A stretch of DNA of 19,845 bases from assembly GCA_030604165.1 (NCBI GenBank), contig JAUVWK010000010.1, forward strand, positions 1 to 19,845, read 5' to 3'. Source of the DNA: Alphaproteobacteria bacterium (GTDB taxonomy: Bacteria; Pseudomonadota; Alphaproteobacteria; UBA828). Made by a program: the position numbers and the translations under genes. The notes below the pieces were generated by a model. It searched no databases. It was not told the DNA's origin and was given only the letters and a program-made list of their open reading frames with translations. Within the stretch, counting starts at the first letter, position 1. Each line of letters starts with the position of its first letter. Positions 7,222 through 13,964 of the stretch are shown here, piece by piece.

Positions 7222-8477
7222 GACGATGCCGGCTCCGGGCTGGCGGGGCCGACGGCCCGGGCGATGCATTCGGCGAGCCGGCTGGCGACGGCGCTTTTAG
7301 CTGACGGCGGCCAATCCTCGACGAGCGGCGCGCCGGCCTTGCCGTCCTTGATCAGGAGATGCACCGTATTGGTCTCGCCGCCGAAGGTGCCGCTCTCCGG
7401 GGAGACGTCGTTGGCCACGATCCAGTCGCAGCCCTTGGCAGCGAGCTTTTCCGTGGCGAATTCGACGACATTTTCGGTCTCCGCGGCAAAGCCGATGACC
7501 AGGCGCGGCCGCTGCGCGGTGCGCGCGCTCAGGGTGGCAAGAATATCCGGGTTCTCGACCAGATCGAGCGCCAGCGGCCGGTTGCCGGCGCCGCGGCTGG
7601 CGCGCGCCTTCTTGAGTTTTTTCGGGCTCGGCTCGGCGGCGCGCCAGTCCGAGACCGCCGCCGCACACACCGCGACATCCACCGGCAGCGCATCCAGGCA
7701 AGCGCTCAGCATCTCTTGCGCGGTCTCGACATGGATCGTCTCGATCCCCTCCGGATCCGGCTCCGCCGTGGGGCCCGAGACCAGCGTGACGCCCGCGCCG
7801 AGCCGGGCACAGGCGGCGGCGATGGCATGGCCCTGCTTGCCCGACGAGCGGTTGCCGATGAAGCGAACCGGATCGATCGGCTCGTGGGTCGGACCGCTGG
7901 TGACCAGCGCGGTCAGCCCGGCGAGCGTTTGCGCGCCGCGAAAAAACCGCTCGATCGCGGCCAGGATCTCGTCCGGCTCGGCCATGCGCCCTTCGCCGAC
8001 TTCGCCTTCCGCGAGGGCGCCCGCGACCGGGCCGACGCGCAGCACGCCGTCGGTCTCGAGACGCGCGAGATTGCGCCGTGTCGCCGGGTGTTGCCACATA
8101 CGCGTGTTCATGGCCGGCGCGATTATCACCGGCTTGTCGGTGGCGAGCAGCGCGGTGGTCGCCAGATCGTCCGCGATGCCATTGGCCATCTTGGCGAGGA
8201 TGTCGGCCGAGGCCGGCGCGACGACCACCAAATCGGCCTCGCGCGAGAGCCGGATATGGCCGATTTCGCTCTCGTCGGTGAGCGAAAACAGATCGGTGTA
8301 GGCTTTTTCCTGCGCCAAGGTCGCGACCGAAAGCGCGGTGACGAACTCGGCGCCGCCCTTGGTCAGGATGCAGCGCACCCGCACCCCGCGCTCGCGCAGA
8401 CGGCGGATGAGATAAAGGCTCTTATAGGCCGCGATGCCTCCGGAAATGATCAGAAGCAGGCGCTTTTCATCGCTCAC
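7218..8477 (-). CDS. coaBC: Bifunctional phosphopantothenoylcysteine decarboxylase / phosphopantothenate-cysteine ligase
   Basis: A 419-residue two-domain enzyme of coenzyme A synthesis. The C-terminal CoaB half (from about residue 186) joins cysteine to 4'-phosphopantothenate using CTP; its GPTHEPIDPVRFIGNRSSGK stretch, the AAAVSDWR segment and the following lysines (PSPKKLKK) are intact. The N-terminal CoaC half is a flavin decarboxylase: SGGIAAYK, the active-site H74, and PAMN at 121-124 are present. However, in the flexible loop read as ALAEGEVGEGRM the usual catalytic cysteine (Cys158 in E. coli, normally ACG) is E157. The codon is GAA, three changes from a cysteine codon, so it is not a simple base-call error. 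The start is GTG at 8477 with a weak ribosome site. It heads the coaBC-dut-rrf2-cysK-moeB run. Confidence 0.94.
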   Translation of the reverse strand: MSDEKRLLLIISGGIAAYKSLYLIRRLRERGVRVRCILTKGGAEFVTALSVATLAQEKAYTDLFSLTDESEIGHIRLSREADLVVVAPASADILAKMANGIADDLATTALLATDKPVIIAPAMNTRMWQHPATRRNLARLETDGVLRVGPVAGALAEGEVGEGRMAEPDEILAAIERFFRGAQTLAGLTALVTSGPTHEPIDPVRFIGNRSSGKQGHAIAAACARLGAGVTLVSGPTAEPDPEGIETIHVETAQEMLSACLDALPVDVAVCAAAVSDWRAAEPSPKKLKKARASRGAGNRPLALDLVENPDILATLSARTAQRPRLVIGFAAETENVVEFATEKLAAKGCDWIVANDVSPESGTFGGETNTVHLLIKDGKAGAPLVEDWPPSAKSAVASRLAECIARAVGPASPEPASS

Positions 8478-8519
8478 GGGCGGGGAATCCGGTAGTTTTC
8501 CGTTTCTGTGATGTGAATA

Positions 8520-8548
8520 AAAGTAGGCCCCGGGCGCCCGCTTGGCAA
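8520..8548 (-). promoter_or_regulatory. Candidate promoter for the coaBC-dut-rrf2-cysK-moeB run
   Basis: On the minus strand TTGCCA (8548-8543) is followed after exactly 17 bases by TACTTT (8525-8520) in a T-rich stretch, 42 bases before the coaBC GTG. The -35 box matches five of six positions, the -10 box only three. It lies in the 155-base gap after ubiB, the largest break in the minus-strand block, which is where a separate promoter is expected. Confidence 0.35.
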
Positions 8549-8571
8549 GGGGTTGGCGCTGTGTCCGAGGC

Positions 8572-8628
8572 CGGTTTCAGGCTGCTGCGGGGGCGCTCGC
8601 TGCGGCACAGGCGGGCAAGCTGAAACCG
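8572..8628 (-). repeat. Inverted repeat just behind ubiB
   Basis: CGGTTTCAG (8572-8580) and CTGAAACCG (8620-8628) are perfect nine-base inverted arms separated by 39 bases, starting five bases past the ubiB stop. There is no T run downstream in the direction of transcription, so it is not a clear terminator. It may fold at the 3' end of the ubiE-ubiB message. Confidence 0.4.
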
Positions 8629-8632
8629 CCCG

Positions 8633-10171
8633 TCAATAGAGCTGGACCGCGAGCAACGCGGCCAGCAGCAGGGCGATCAGGCCGAGCACCACGTGCACCC
8701 CAACTAGGCGGCTGCGCCGGCCGCTCAGGGCCTTGGTGGTCTCGGCGTCGAGCTTGACGCCGCCTTCGAGCGCTTCGAGCGCCCGCTCGGTGCGCGCGAC
8801 CACGCTGGGTATCCGGCGCGCCACTTCCAGGCTGTCCCTGACCGCCTCCCGCAGCCGCGCTTCCGGGCCCAAATTCTCCCGCACCCAACGCTCGATCATG
8901 GGTTGGCACAGCTCCCACATGTTCTCTTCCGGGCTAAGCTTGCGGCTCAGACCCTCGGCCATCAGCATGGTCTTTTGCAGCAGCAGCAGGTGCGGTTGGG
9001 TTTCCATGGCGAAGGTCTCGGTGACCTGAAACAGCTGGCCGAGCAGCTGGGCGATGGAGATCTCGGCCATGGGTCGCCCGAATATGGGCTCGCCGATCGA
9101 GCGAACGGCTTGGGTGAATAAGGCTTTCGACTTGGTGCGCGGCACGTAGCCCGCCTCGAAATGCACCTTGGCGACGCGCTCGTAGTCGCCGGTGAGAAAG
9201 CCCAGGAGCATTTCGGCGAGATAGCGCCGCGTCTCGCGGTCGAGCCGGCCCATGATGCCGAAATCGACCGCCACGATGTCGCCCTTGGCGTCGACCATCA
9301 GGTTGCCGGGATGAAAATCGGCGTGGAAAAAGCCGTCGCGAAACACCTGATGAAAAAACGCCCCCGCCGACTTGGCCAGAATCTCGCTCGGATCGTGGCC
9401 GGCGGCGATCAGCGCCTCGCGCTCGTCGATGCGCAGGCCCGCCACCCGCTCGAGCGTCAGCACCCGCCGGCTGGTGCGCTGCCAATCGACGGCGGGCACG
9501 TGGTAATCCGTATCGTCGGCGAAGTTCTCGCGCAATTCGGAGGCCGCCGCCGCCTCGAAGCGCAGGTCCATTTCCAGCGCCACCGTGTCGGCAAAGGTCT
9601 GGATCGCCTCCCTCGGCTTGAGCCGGCGCCAGGTCGGCATGGCGCGTTCGGCGAGGGCAGCGAGCCAATAGAACAGCTCGAGATCGCGGGCAAAGGCGCG
9701 CTCGATGCCCGGTCTCAGGATCTTGACCGCCACCGGCTCGCCCTCGGTGGTGACGGCGAAATGCACCTGCGCGATCGCGGCGGCGGCGACCGGCGTGTCC
9801 GAGAAATCCCGATACAACTCGTCGAGCGGGCGGCCGAACTCCGCTTCGACGATGGCGCGGGCGTCGCGGCCGCGAAACGGCGGCAGTTTGTCCTGCAACT
9901 CCGAGAGATCGCGGGCGACCTCCTCGCCCAGCAGATCGGGACGCGTCGCCAGCGCCTGACCGAACTTGATGAAGCTCGGCCCCAGCACCTGCAACGCCTT
10001 GGCCAGGCGCTGGCCGGGCCGGCCCAGCCGGCGGCGTTTGGGCGCCACGGCCACGATGAAGGTGACGAAAGGCGCGATACGCGCCTCCTCGAGCAGGAAC
10101 AGCGCGTCATAGCGCGCCAGAATCCAGGCGATGTGGAGCAGCCGTCTGATGTTCCTCAGCGCCCGGCGCAT
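8633..10171 (-). CDS. ubiB: UbiB-family ubiquinone biosynthesis ATPase/kinase-like protein
   Basis: A 512-residue ABC1/ADCK/UbiB-type atypical kinase fold that supports coenzyme Q synthesis at the inner membrane, probably as an ATPase acting on the Ubi complex rather than as a protein kinase. The family-defining KxGQ motif is K69-F-G-Q72. The alanine-rich nucleotide loop (PVAAAAIAQVH) spans residues 127-137, the ATP lysine is K150, the catalytic HADFHPGN is at 283-290 and the metal-binding DFG at 303-305. A hydrophobic C-terminal anchor covers about the last 25 residues. The ATG at 10171 is preferred: it is 19 bases past the ubiE stop and begins the conserved RRALRNIRRLLHI segment. A GTG at 10228 is possible but would overlap ubiE. 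Confidence 0.93.
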   Translation of the reverse strand: MRRALRNIRRLLHIAWILARYDALFLLEEARIAPFVTFIVAVAPKRRRLGRPGQRLAKALQVLGPSFIKFGQALATRPDLLGEEVARDLSELQDKLPPFRGRDARAIVEAEFGRPLDELYRDFSDTPVAAAAIAQVHFAVTTEGEPVAVKILRPGIERAFARDLELFYWLAALAERAMPTWRRLKPREAIQTFADTVALEMDLRFEAAAASELRENFADDTDYHVPAVDWQRTSRRVLTLERVAGLRIDEREALIAAGHDPSEILAKSAGAFFHQVFRDGFFHADFHPGNLMVDAKGDIVAVDFGIMGRLDRETRRYLAEMLLGFLTGDYERVAKVHFEAGYVPRTKSKALFTQAVRSIGEPIFGRPMAEISIAQLLGQLFQVTETFAMETQPHLLLLQKTMLMAEGLSRKLSPEENMWELCQPMIERWVRENLGPEARLREAVRDSLEVARRIPSVVARTERALEALEGGVKLDAETTKALSGRRSRLVGVHVVLGLIALLLAALLAVQLY

Positions 10172-10190
10172 GGCCTGCGGTCTCTTGCGA

Positions 10191-10979
10191 TCAGGTTCGC
10201 CAGGCGGAGTGCAGGGCGGCGACGCCACCGGTCAACGCCCGATAGCGAACGCCGCCGAAACCGGCCTGCGCGATCATCTCCGCGAACCGTCCCGGCGGCG
10301 GAAATCGCCGAATGCTTTCCACCAGATATTGATAGGCATCGCGCTCGCCGGCGACGATCTGGCCGAGCGTCGGGATCACGGCAAACGAATAGAGGTCGTA
10401 GAGGCGGTCCAGGCCGGGCCGCACCGCCGGGCTGAACTCCAGACAAAGAAAACGTCCGCCGGGCCGCAACACCCGGCGAGCTTCGGCGAGCACCGGTTCG
10501 ACGTGGGCGACATTGCGCATGCCGAAGGCGATCGTGTAGGCGTCGGCCGAGCGCGCCGCGAGGGGCAGGAACGCCGCGTCGCCGACCAGCCAGTCGATGC
10601 CGTCGAGAATGCCGCGGTCCCACGCCCGGTCGCGGCCGGCCTCGATCATGCGCGCGCTCAAGTCGCAAACGATGACCCGGCCCCGCTCCGCTCCCGCGTC
10701 GGCGCCGCCGAGCCGGTGCAGAAAACGAAAGGCGATATCGCCTGTGCCGCCGGCCACGTCGACCAGCGTCATGCCCGGTTTCGGCGCCAGCCAATCGATC
10801 ATGTCGCGCTTCCAGAAGCGGTGCACGCCACCGCTCATGAGGTCGTTCATGAGATCGTAGCGGCCGGCGACGCGGTCGAATAAATCGCGCACCAGACCGG
10901 CTTTTTCGCTCGCGCCAACGCGCCTGTAGCCGAAATCGACGTCGTCCGCGCCGCGGCCCGCCTCGGAGTTTGCACCCAT
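10191..10979 (-). CDS. ubiE: Demethylmenaquinone/ubiquinone C-methyltransferase
   Basis: A 262-residue SAM-dependent methyltransferase that carries out the C-methylation step of ubiquinone (and menaquinone) synthesis. The UbiE signature YDLMNDLMSGGVHRFWK lies at 41-57, SAM motif I DVAGGTGD at 74-81, and the second signature VLRPGGRFLCLEFSP follows in the second half. The first 25 residues are variable. It is the first gene of the minus-strand block and is followed by ubiB after 19 bases, a common pairing in alphaproteobacteria. It is divergent from mutM with only 49 bases between the start codons, so the two promoters must overlap each other or the coding ends. Confidence 0.95.
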   Translation of the reverse strand: MGANSEAGRGADDVDFGYRRVGASEKAGLVRDLFDRVAGRYDLMNDLMSGGVHRFWKRDMIDWLAPKPGMTLVDVAGGTGDIAFRFLHRLGGADAGAERGRVIVCDLSARMIEAGRDRAWDRGILDGIDWLVGDAAFLPLAARSADAYTIAFGMRNVAHVEPVLAEARRVLRPGGRFLCLEFSPAVRPGLDRLYDLYSFAVIPTLGQIVAGERDAYQYLVESIRRFPPPGRFAEMIAQAGFGGVRYRALTGGVAALHSAWRT

Positions 10980-11028
10980 GACGGGCGAGGATAGCCTAGC
11001 GCCCTGGGAGGCGCTACCTTACGGACCG

Positions 11029-11859
11029 ATGCCGGAATTGCCCGAGGTTGAAACCGTTTGCCGTGGTCTCGCGCGGCGCCTCACGGCGCGCCGCTTCGTG
11101 CGTGTCGACGTGCGCCGGCCGAATCTCAGATTGCCCCTGCCGGACGATCTTGCCTCGCGCCTGACCGGGCGGCGCGTGGCGCGCGTTGGGCGGCGGGGCA
11201 AATATATCCTGATGACCCTCGACGATGGCACCGTTCTGATCGTGCATCTGGGCATGTCCGGGCGATTGTTTGTCTCCGACCAGGCGCCCGCGGTGCCCGG
11301 CGTACACGACCATGTCATCTTCGCTTGCGACGATGGCACCACCATGACCTACACCGATCACCGCCGCTTCGGTCTCATAACGTTGGCCCGCGATAACACG
11401 GTCGAACGCCATCCACTGCTCGCCGCCATGGGGCCCGAACCGCTCGACGAGGCGTTCGACGGAGCCCTTCTCGCCGCCCGGCTCAACGGCAAGCGCGCGC
11501 CGCTCAAGGCGGCGCTCTTGGATCAGCGCGTGGTCGCTGGGCTGGGTAACATCTATGTCTGCGAAGCGCTCTTTCATGCCGGCCTGAGCCCGCGCCGCAA
11601 GGCCCATACGGCTCGCGGCAAGCGTGCGGACAGGTTGGCCACGGCGATTCGCCGCGTCCTGACCGAGGCGATCGCGGCAGGCGGCTCGAGCCTCAGGGAT
11701 TACGTCCAGGTCTCCGGCGAACTCGGCTATTTTCAGCGCAACTTCGCCGTCTACAGCCGAGCCGGTCAACCTTGCCCCGGCTGCGATTGCGGCGGCGGGG
11801 TGCGGCGGATCGTGCAAAGCGGCCGCTCGACATACTATTGCGCCAAGCGGCAACGTTGA
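11029..11859 (+). CDS. mutM: Formamidopyrimidine-DNA glycosylase (Fpg/MutM)
   Basis: A 276-residue bifunctional glycosylase/AP lyase that removes 8-oxoguanine and ring-opened purines. The start is fixed at 11029 because the N-terminal proline of MPELPEVE is the catalytic nucleophile; the open frame upstream to 10978 cannot be used. E3, K58 in RGKYI, M76 in HLGMSGRL and N174 in GLGNIY are in place. The C-terminal zinc finger is unusual: C249-P-G-C252 and C271 are present, but the fourth ligand is R274 (YCAKRQR where CxxCQR is expected), while an extra C254 follows the first pair (CPGCDC). The ribosome site is weak: GGGAGG at 11006-11011 is far from the start and GGA at 11023-11025 is close. 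Confidence 0.94.
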   Translation: MPELPEVETVCRGLARRLTARRFVRVDVRRPNLRLPLPDDLASRLTGRRVARVGRRGKYILMTLDDGTVLIVHLGMSGRLFVSDQAPAVPGVHDHVIFACDDGTTMTYTDHRRFGLITLARDNTVERHPLLAAMGPEPLDEAFDGALLAARLNGKRAPLKAALLDQRVVAGLGNIYVCEALFHAGLSPRRKAHTARGKRADRLATAIRRVLTEAIAAGGSSLRDYVQVSGELGYFQRNFAVYSRAGQPCPGCDCGGGVRRIVQSGRSTYYCAKRQR

Positions 11860-11887
11860 TGGCCCGGTGAGTTACGAGGCTGCGTCC

Positions 11888-12259
11888 ATGCGGATTTCAC
11901 TTCCGTTGATTGCGCTCACGCTGTTCGTTGCCGTGGCGTCCGGGCGCCCAAGCGCCGGCGGCGACGGAGAGAGCGCGTTCGTGATCGGCATCGAAGACAT
12001 GCCGCTGATGGCCGGCTTGATCGAGGACGAGGAAGCAAGCCTGGTCTTCGACAAGCCCGACGGCCGCTTGGTCGAAGCCTATGCTTTCGGCCGGCTCGGC
12101 GCCGACGAGGTGAGCGAATTCTACCGGACGACACTGCCGGCGCTTGGCTGGCGGCATGTCGACAACCTTGCTTTTTTGCGCGAAGGCGAGATGCTACGCA
12201 TCCATCTGGTCGCTGGAGAGGATGGCTTGACGGTACGATTTGTCCTCTCGCCGCAATAG
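11888..12259 (+). CDS. Small exported protein of unknown function
   Basis: A 123-residue protein I cannot assign to a family. It opens with a signal-peptide-like segment (arginine, then about 17 hydrophobic residues, ending near ASG at 20-22), so it is probably periplasmic; no lipobox cysteine is present, and the mature part has none either. The mature region is acidic and soluble, with the pattern MPLMAGLIEDEEASLVFDKPDG, then FYRTTLPALGWR, then a basic/hydrophobic strand and a C-terminal VRFVLSP. The ATG at 11888 follows CGAGG at 11875-11879 with an eight-base gap, better than the GTG at 11867. It begins 28 bases after mutM and probably shares its transcript. Confidence 0.7.
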   Translation: MRISLPLIALTLFVAVASGRPSAGGDGESAFVIGIEDMPLMAGLIEDEEASLVFDKPDGRLVEAYAFGRLGADEVSEFYRTTLPALGWRHVDNLAFLREGEMLRIHLVAGEDGLTVRFVLSPQ

Positions 12260-12260
12260 G

Positions 12261-12310
12261 CTGTGACGAAAGACTTTGACGAAAGACTGTGACGAAAGAC
12301 TGTGACGAAA
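12261..12310 (+). repeat. Four-copy 13-bp tandem repeat
   Basis: The unit CTGTGACGAAAGA occurs at 12261-12273, 12274-12286 (one base different, CTT for CTG), 12287-12299, and as a partial copy of 11 bases at 12300-12310. It starts one base after the stop of the small exported protein and fills half of the 96-base gap to the enoyl-CoA hydratase. The unit length is not a multiple of three and the copies are nearly identical, which suggests recent slippage. Confidence 0.95.
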
Positions 12311-12355
12311 CTTACCCGCCGCGACGTAGCGGGTCCCGGAAAGCGGAGCACGAGC

Positions 12356-13129
12356 ATGGCTTACGAGAACATTATTCTCGACACACGGGGACGCGTCGGA
12401 ATCATCACGCTGAACCGCCCGAAAGCACTCAACGCGCTCAACGCCGCGCTGATCGGAGAGCTCAACCAGGCGCTCGACAGCATGGAGGCGGACGCCGAAA
12501 TTGGCGCCATTGTCATTACCGGCAGCGAAAAAGCCTTTGCGGCGGGCGCCGATATCAAGGAGATGCAATCCAAGGATTTTATTGCTGCCTATGTCGGAGA
12601 CTTTATCGGCAAGTGGGATCGGGTTACCGCCTGCCGCAAACCCGTGATCGCGGCCGTCGCCGGCTATGCGCTGGGCGGGGGGTGCGAGCTCGCCATGATG
12701 TGCGACATCATCATCGCCGCCGATACCGCCAAGTTCGGGCAGCCCGAGATTACCCTTGGCATCATCCCGGGCTCCGGCGGGACCCAGCGCCTGACCCGCG
12801 CCGTGGGCAAGGCCAAGGCGATGGAAATGATCTTGACCGGGCGCATGATGGATGCCGAGGAGGCGGAGCGCTGCGGCCTCGTCAGCCGCGTGGTTCCGGC
12901 CGTGGAGCTGATGGACGAGGCCATGAAGGTCGCCGAGCGCATCGCCCATTTCTCCCAGCCGGTGGTCGCGCTCGGCAAGGCAGTGGTCAATCGGGCCTTC
13001 GAGACCACGCTGGCTGAAGGCGTTCGATACGAACGCGCGGTGTTCTATTCGATCTTCGCGACCGAAGATCAAAAGGAGGGCATGGCCGCTTTCATCGAGA
13101 AGCGCGAACCCGCGTTCAGCAACAAATAG
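12356..13129 (+). CDS. Enoyl-CoA hydratase (crotonase family)
   Basis: A 257-residue short-chain enoyl-CoA hydratase that adds water to trans-2-enoyl-CoA in fatty-acid or amino-acid breakdown. The oxyanion-hole segment AFAAGADIKEM is at 60-70 and the second oxyanion glycine lies in GYALGGGCEL. Both catalytic glutamates of the hydratase subgroup are present, E111 and E131 (QPEITLGIIPGSGGTQRL). This combination is typical of true crotonases rather than isomerases or decarboxylases. The ATG at 12356 matches the usual N-terminus (AYENIILDTRG); GGAAAGCGGAG lies upstream as a ribosome site. A homologous gene often sits between mutM and rpsT-dnaA in alphaproteobacteria. Which CoA ester it prefers cannot be told. 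Confidence 0.92.
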   Translation: MAYENIILDTRGRVGIITLNRPKALNALNAALIGELNQALDSMEADAEIGAIVITGSEKAFAAGADIKEMQSKDFIAAYVGDFIGKWDRVTACRKPVIAAVAGYALGGGCELAMMCDIIIAADTAKFGQPEITLGIIPGSGGTQRLTRAVGKAKAMEMILTGRMMDAEEAERCGLVSRVVPAVELMDEAMKVAERIAHFSQPVVALGKAVVNRAFETTLAEGVRYERAVFYSIFATEDQKEGMAAFIEKREPAFSNK

Positions 13130-13165
13130 GCCGGTGCCATCCAGATGGGTACCACGCCAGTGCGG

Positions 13166-13198
13166 TTGACGCGCGAGAGGCGCGCGGATAGATATAAG
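13166..13198 (+). promoter_or_regulatory. Candidate promoter of rpsT
   Basis: TTGACG (13166-13171) lies upstream of a run GGATAGATATAAG ending at 13198. TATAAG (13193-13198) is the best -10 box but the gap would be 21 bases; GATATA at 13191-13196 gives 19. A strong promoter is expected before a ribosomal-protein gene, and this is the only good -35 box in the 103-base gap. Confidence 0.42.
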
Positions 13199-13232
13199 CC
13201 CCCATTCCAAGACAGCCGTGGACTAGCAAGCG

Positions 13233-13496
13233 ATGGCGCATTCTCTGCAGGCAAAAAAGCGCATTCGGCAGACCAAGACGCGCACGGCGGTCAATCGCGC
13301 GCGCGTAAGCCGCATTCGAACCTTTCTCCGTCGTGTGGAGGAGGCCGTGGCGAACGGCGACAAGGAGCTCGCACAGGCGGCACTTCGCGCCGCGCAACCC
13401 GAGCTGATGCGCGGCGTCACCAAAGGCGTGCTGCACAAGAACACAGCGGCGCGCGACATATCCCGCCTGACAAAGCGCGTCAACGCGCTGGCATAG
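13233..13496 (+). CDS. rpsT: 30S ribosomal protein S20
   Basis: An 87-residue, very basic helical protein that binds 16S rRNA early in 30S assembly. The N-terminal MAHSLQAKKRIRQ, the VNRARVSRIRTFLRRVEEA core, the acidic-small stretch around residues 41-55 and the KNTAARDISRLTKRVNAL C-terminus match S20 throughout. Length is normal. The ribosome site is weak, as is common for this gene, whose expression is autoregulated in E. coli. It lies near dnaA, a well-known alphaproteobacterial arrangement. Confidence 0.96.
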   Translation: MAHSLQAKKRIRQTKTRTAVNRARVSRIRTFLRRVEEAVANGDKELAQAALRAAQPELMRGVTKGVLHKNTAARDISRLTKRVNALA

Positions 13497-13575
13497 AAAC
13501 TTTCGAACATTCGGTTTGCGGCCCGAGAATCACCGAGGGTTGCGCGCCAAGGCACTGGCCCGACGTGCCGGAATA

Positions 13576-13617
13576 CGGATTGATCCGCGCGCGACACGGA
13601 TCGATCCGCGCGCGACG
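13576..13617. repeat. Two 21-bp repeats carrying a 12-bp palindrome
   Basis: Copy 1 (13576-13596) and copy 2 (13597-13617) differ only at the sixth and last bases. Each begins CGGATYGATCCG, a perfect palindrome in copy 2 (13597-13608) and one mismatch off in copy 1 (13576-13587), followed by CGCGCGAC. The centres are exactly 21 bases apart, two helical turns, as expected for two dimeric protein sites on one face of the DNA. Confidence 0.8.
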
Positions 13618-13629
13618 ATGTGTCGCGCG
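13609..13629. repeat. GC-rich hairpin overlapping the 21-bp repeats
   Basis: CGCGCGAC (13609-13616) pairs with GTCGCGCG (13622-13629) around the loop GATGT. The copy-1 arm extended by ACAC (13588-13597) can pair with 13620-13629 over ten bases instead, so two competing folds exist. No T run follows, so a simple terminator for rpsT is unlikely. Confidence 0.6.
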
Positions 13630-13893
13630 GAGCATTCCGAACGCCGCACCGTGGACCGGCCGAGGGCCGCAATGTACTTTTCGAAGGAGTCCAGCAGGTT
13701 AAGTAATCGCGCTCATTTTTAAGCTGAAAACGACACTCTAGTTTGACTTCGTCGGAATTTCGTAAGTTCTTATTTCGGACCGGTTGCCAGCGGTGAGGCA
13801 TCGGATTAACCTAGTCGACACCTGCCGGGTCACTCTGGCGGGGGTGCGTTACACAAAAAAATTACATGTTGCCGAGCAGTGGGGGTTCGAGCT

Positions 13894-13905
13894 GCCTGAT
13901 CAGGC
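13894..13905. promoter_or_regulatory. 12-bp perfect palindrome upstream of the rhodanese gene
   Basis: GCCTGATCAGGC is self-complementary and lies 59 bases before the rhodanese start, where an operator would be placed. No regulator is recognised for it. Confidence 0.35.
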
Positions 13906-13964
13906 GGCCCCGCCCAAGAGCCAGGTAGCAAGAAAAGAACGACGCAGCGCTTAGGGGGATTTGA

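Larger units (their letters stand above)
13497..13964. other. 468-base intergenic region before rhodanese-dnaA
   Basis: I see no convincing gene here. The left half (to about 13640) is GC-rich and holds two 21-base repeats and a hairpin. The middle (about 13700-13780) is clearly richer in A and T than the neighbourhood, with TTGACT at 13743 and TTGCCA at 13784 as possible -35 boxes but no good -10 partner. An A run (ACACAAAAAAATTA) lies at 13851-13864 and a 12-base palindrome at 13894-13905. No sequence close to a DnaA box (TTATCCACA) occurs on either strand. It is most likely the control region of the rhodanese-dnaA unit. Confidence 0.6.

Noticed and set aside
9161..10435. Long plus-strand open frame opposite ubiB and ubiE
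   Set aside because: Its translation is a low-complexity antisense shadow, while ubiB and ubiE are fully conserved on the minus strand.
13516..13722. 68-codon open frame after rpsT
   Set aside because: It is a by-product of the 21-base repeats (RIDPRAT twice), has no ribosome site and resembles no protein.
13699..13722. CtrA-type TTAA pair
   Set aside because: The two TTAA boxes are 16 bases apart instead of the seven required.
13818..13862. Hairpin followed by an A run, possible terminator
   Set aside because: The stem is imperfect, and the run is A on the plus strand and on the wrong side for a minus-strand transcript.
13850..13910. tRNA-like GGTTCGAGC near 13886
   Set aside because: The T-loop-like motif is not backed by any acceptor, D or anticodon arm around it.
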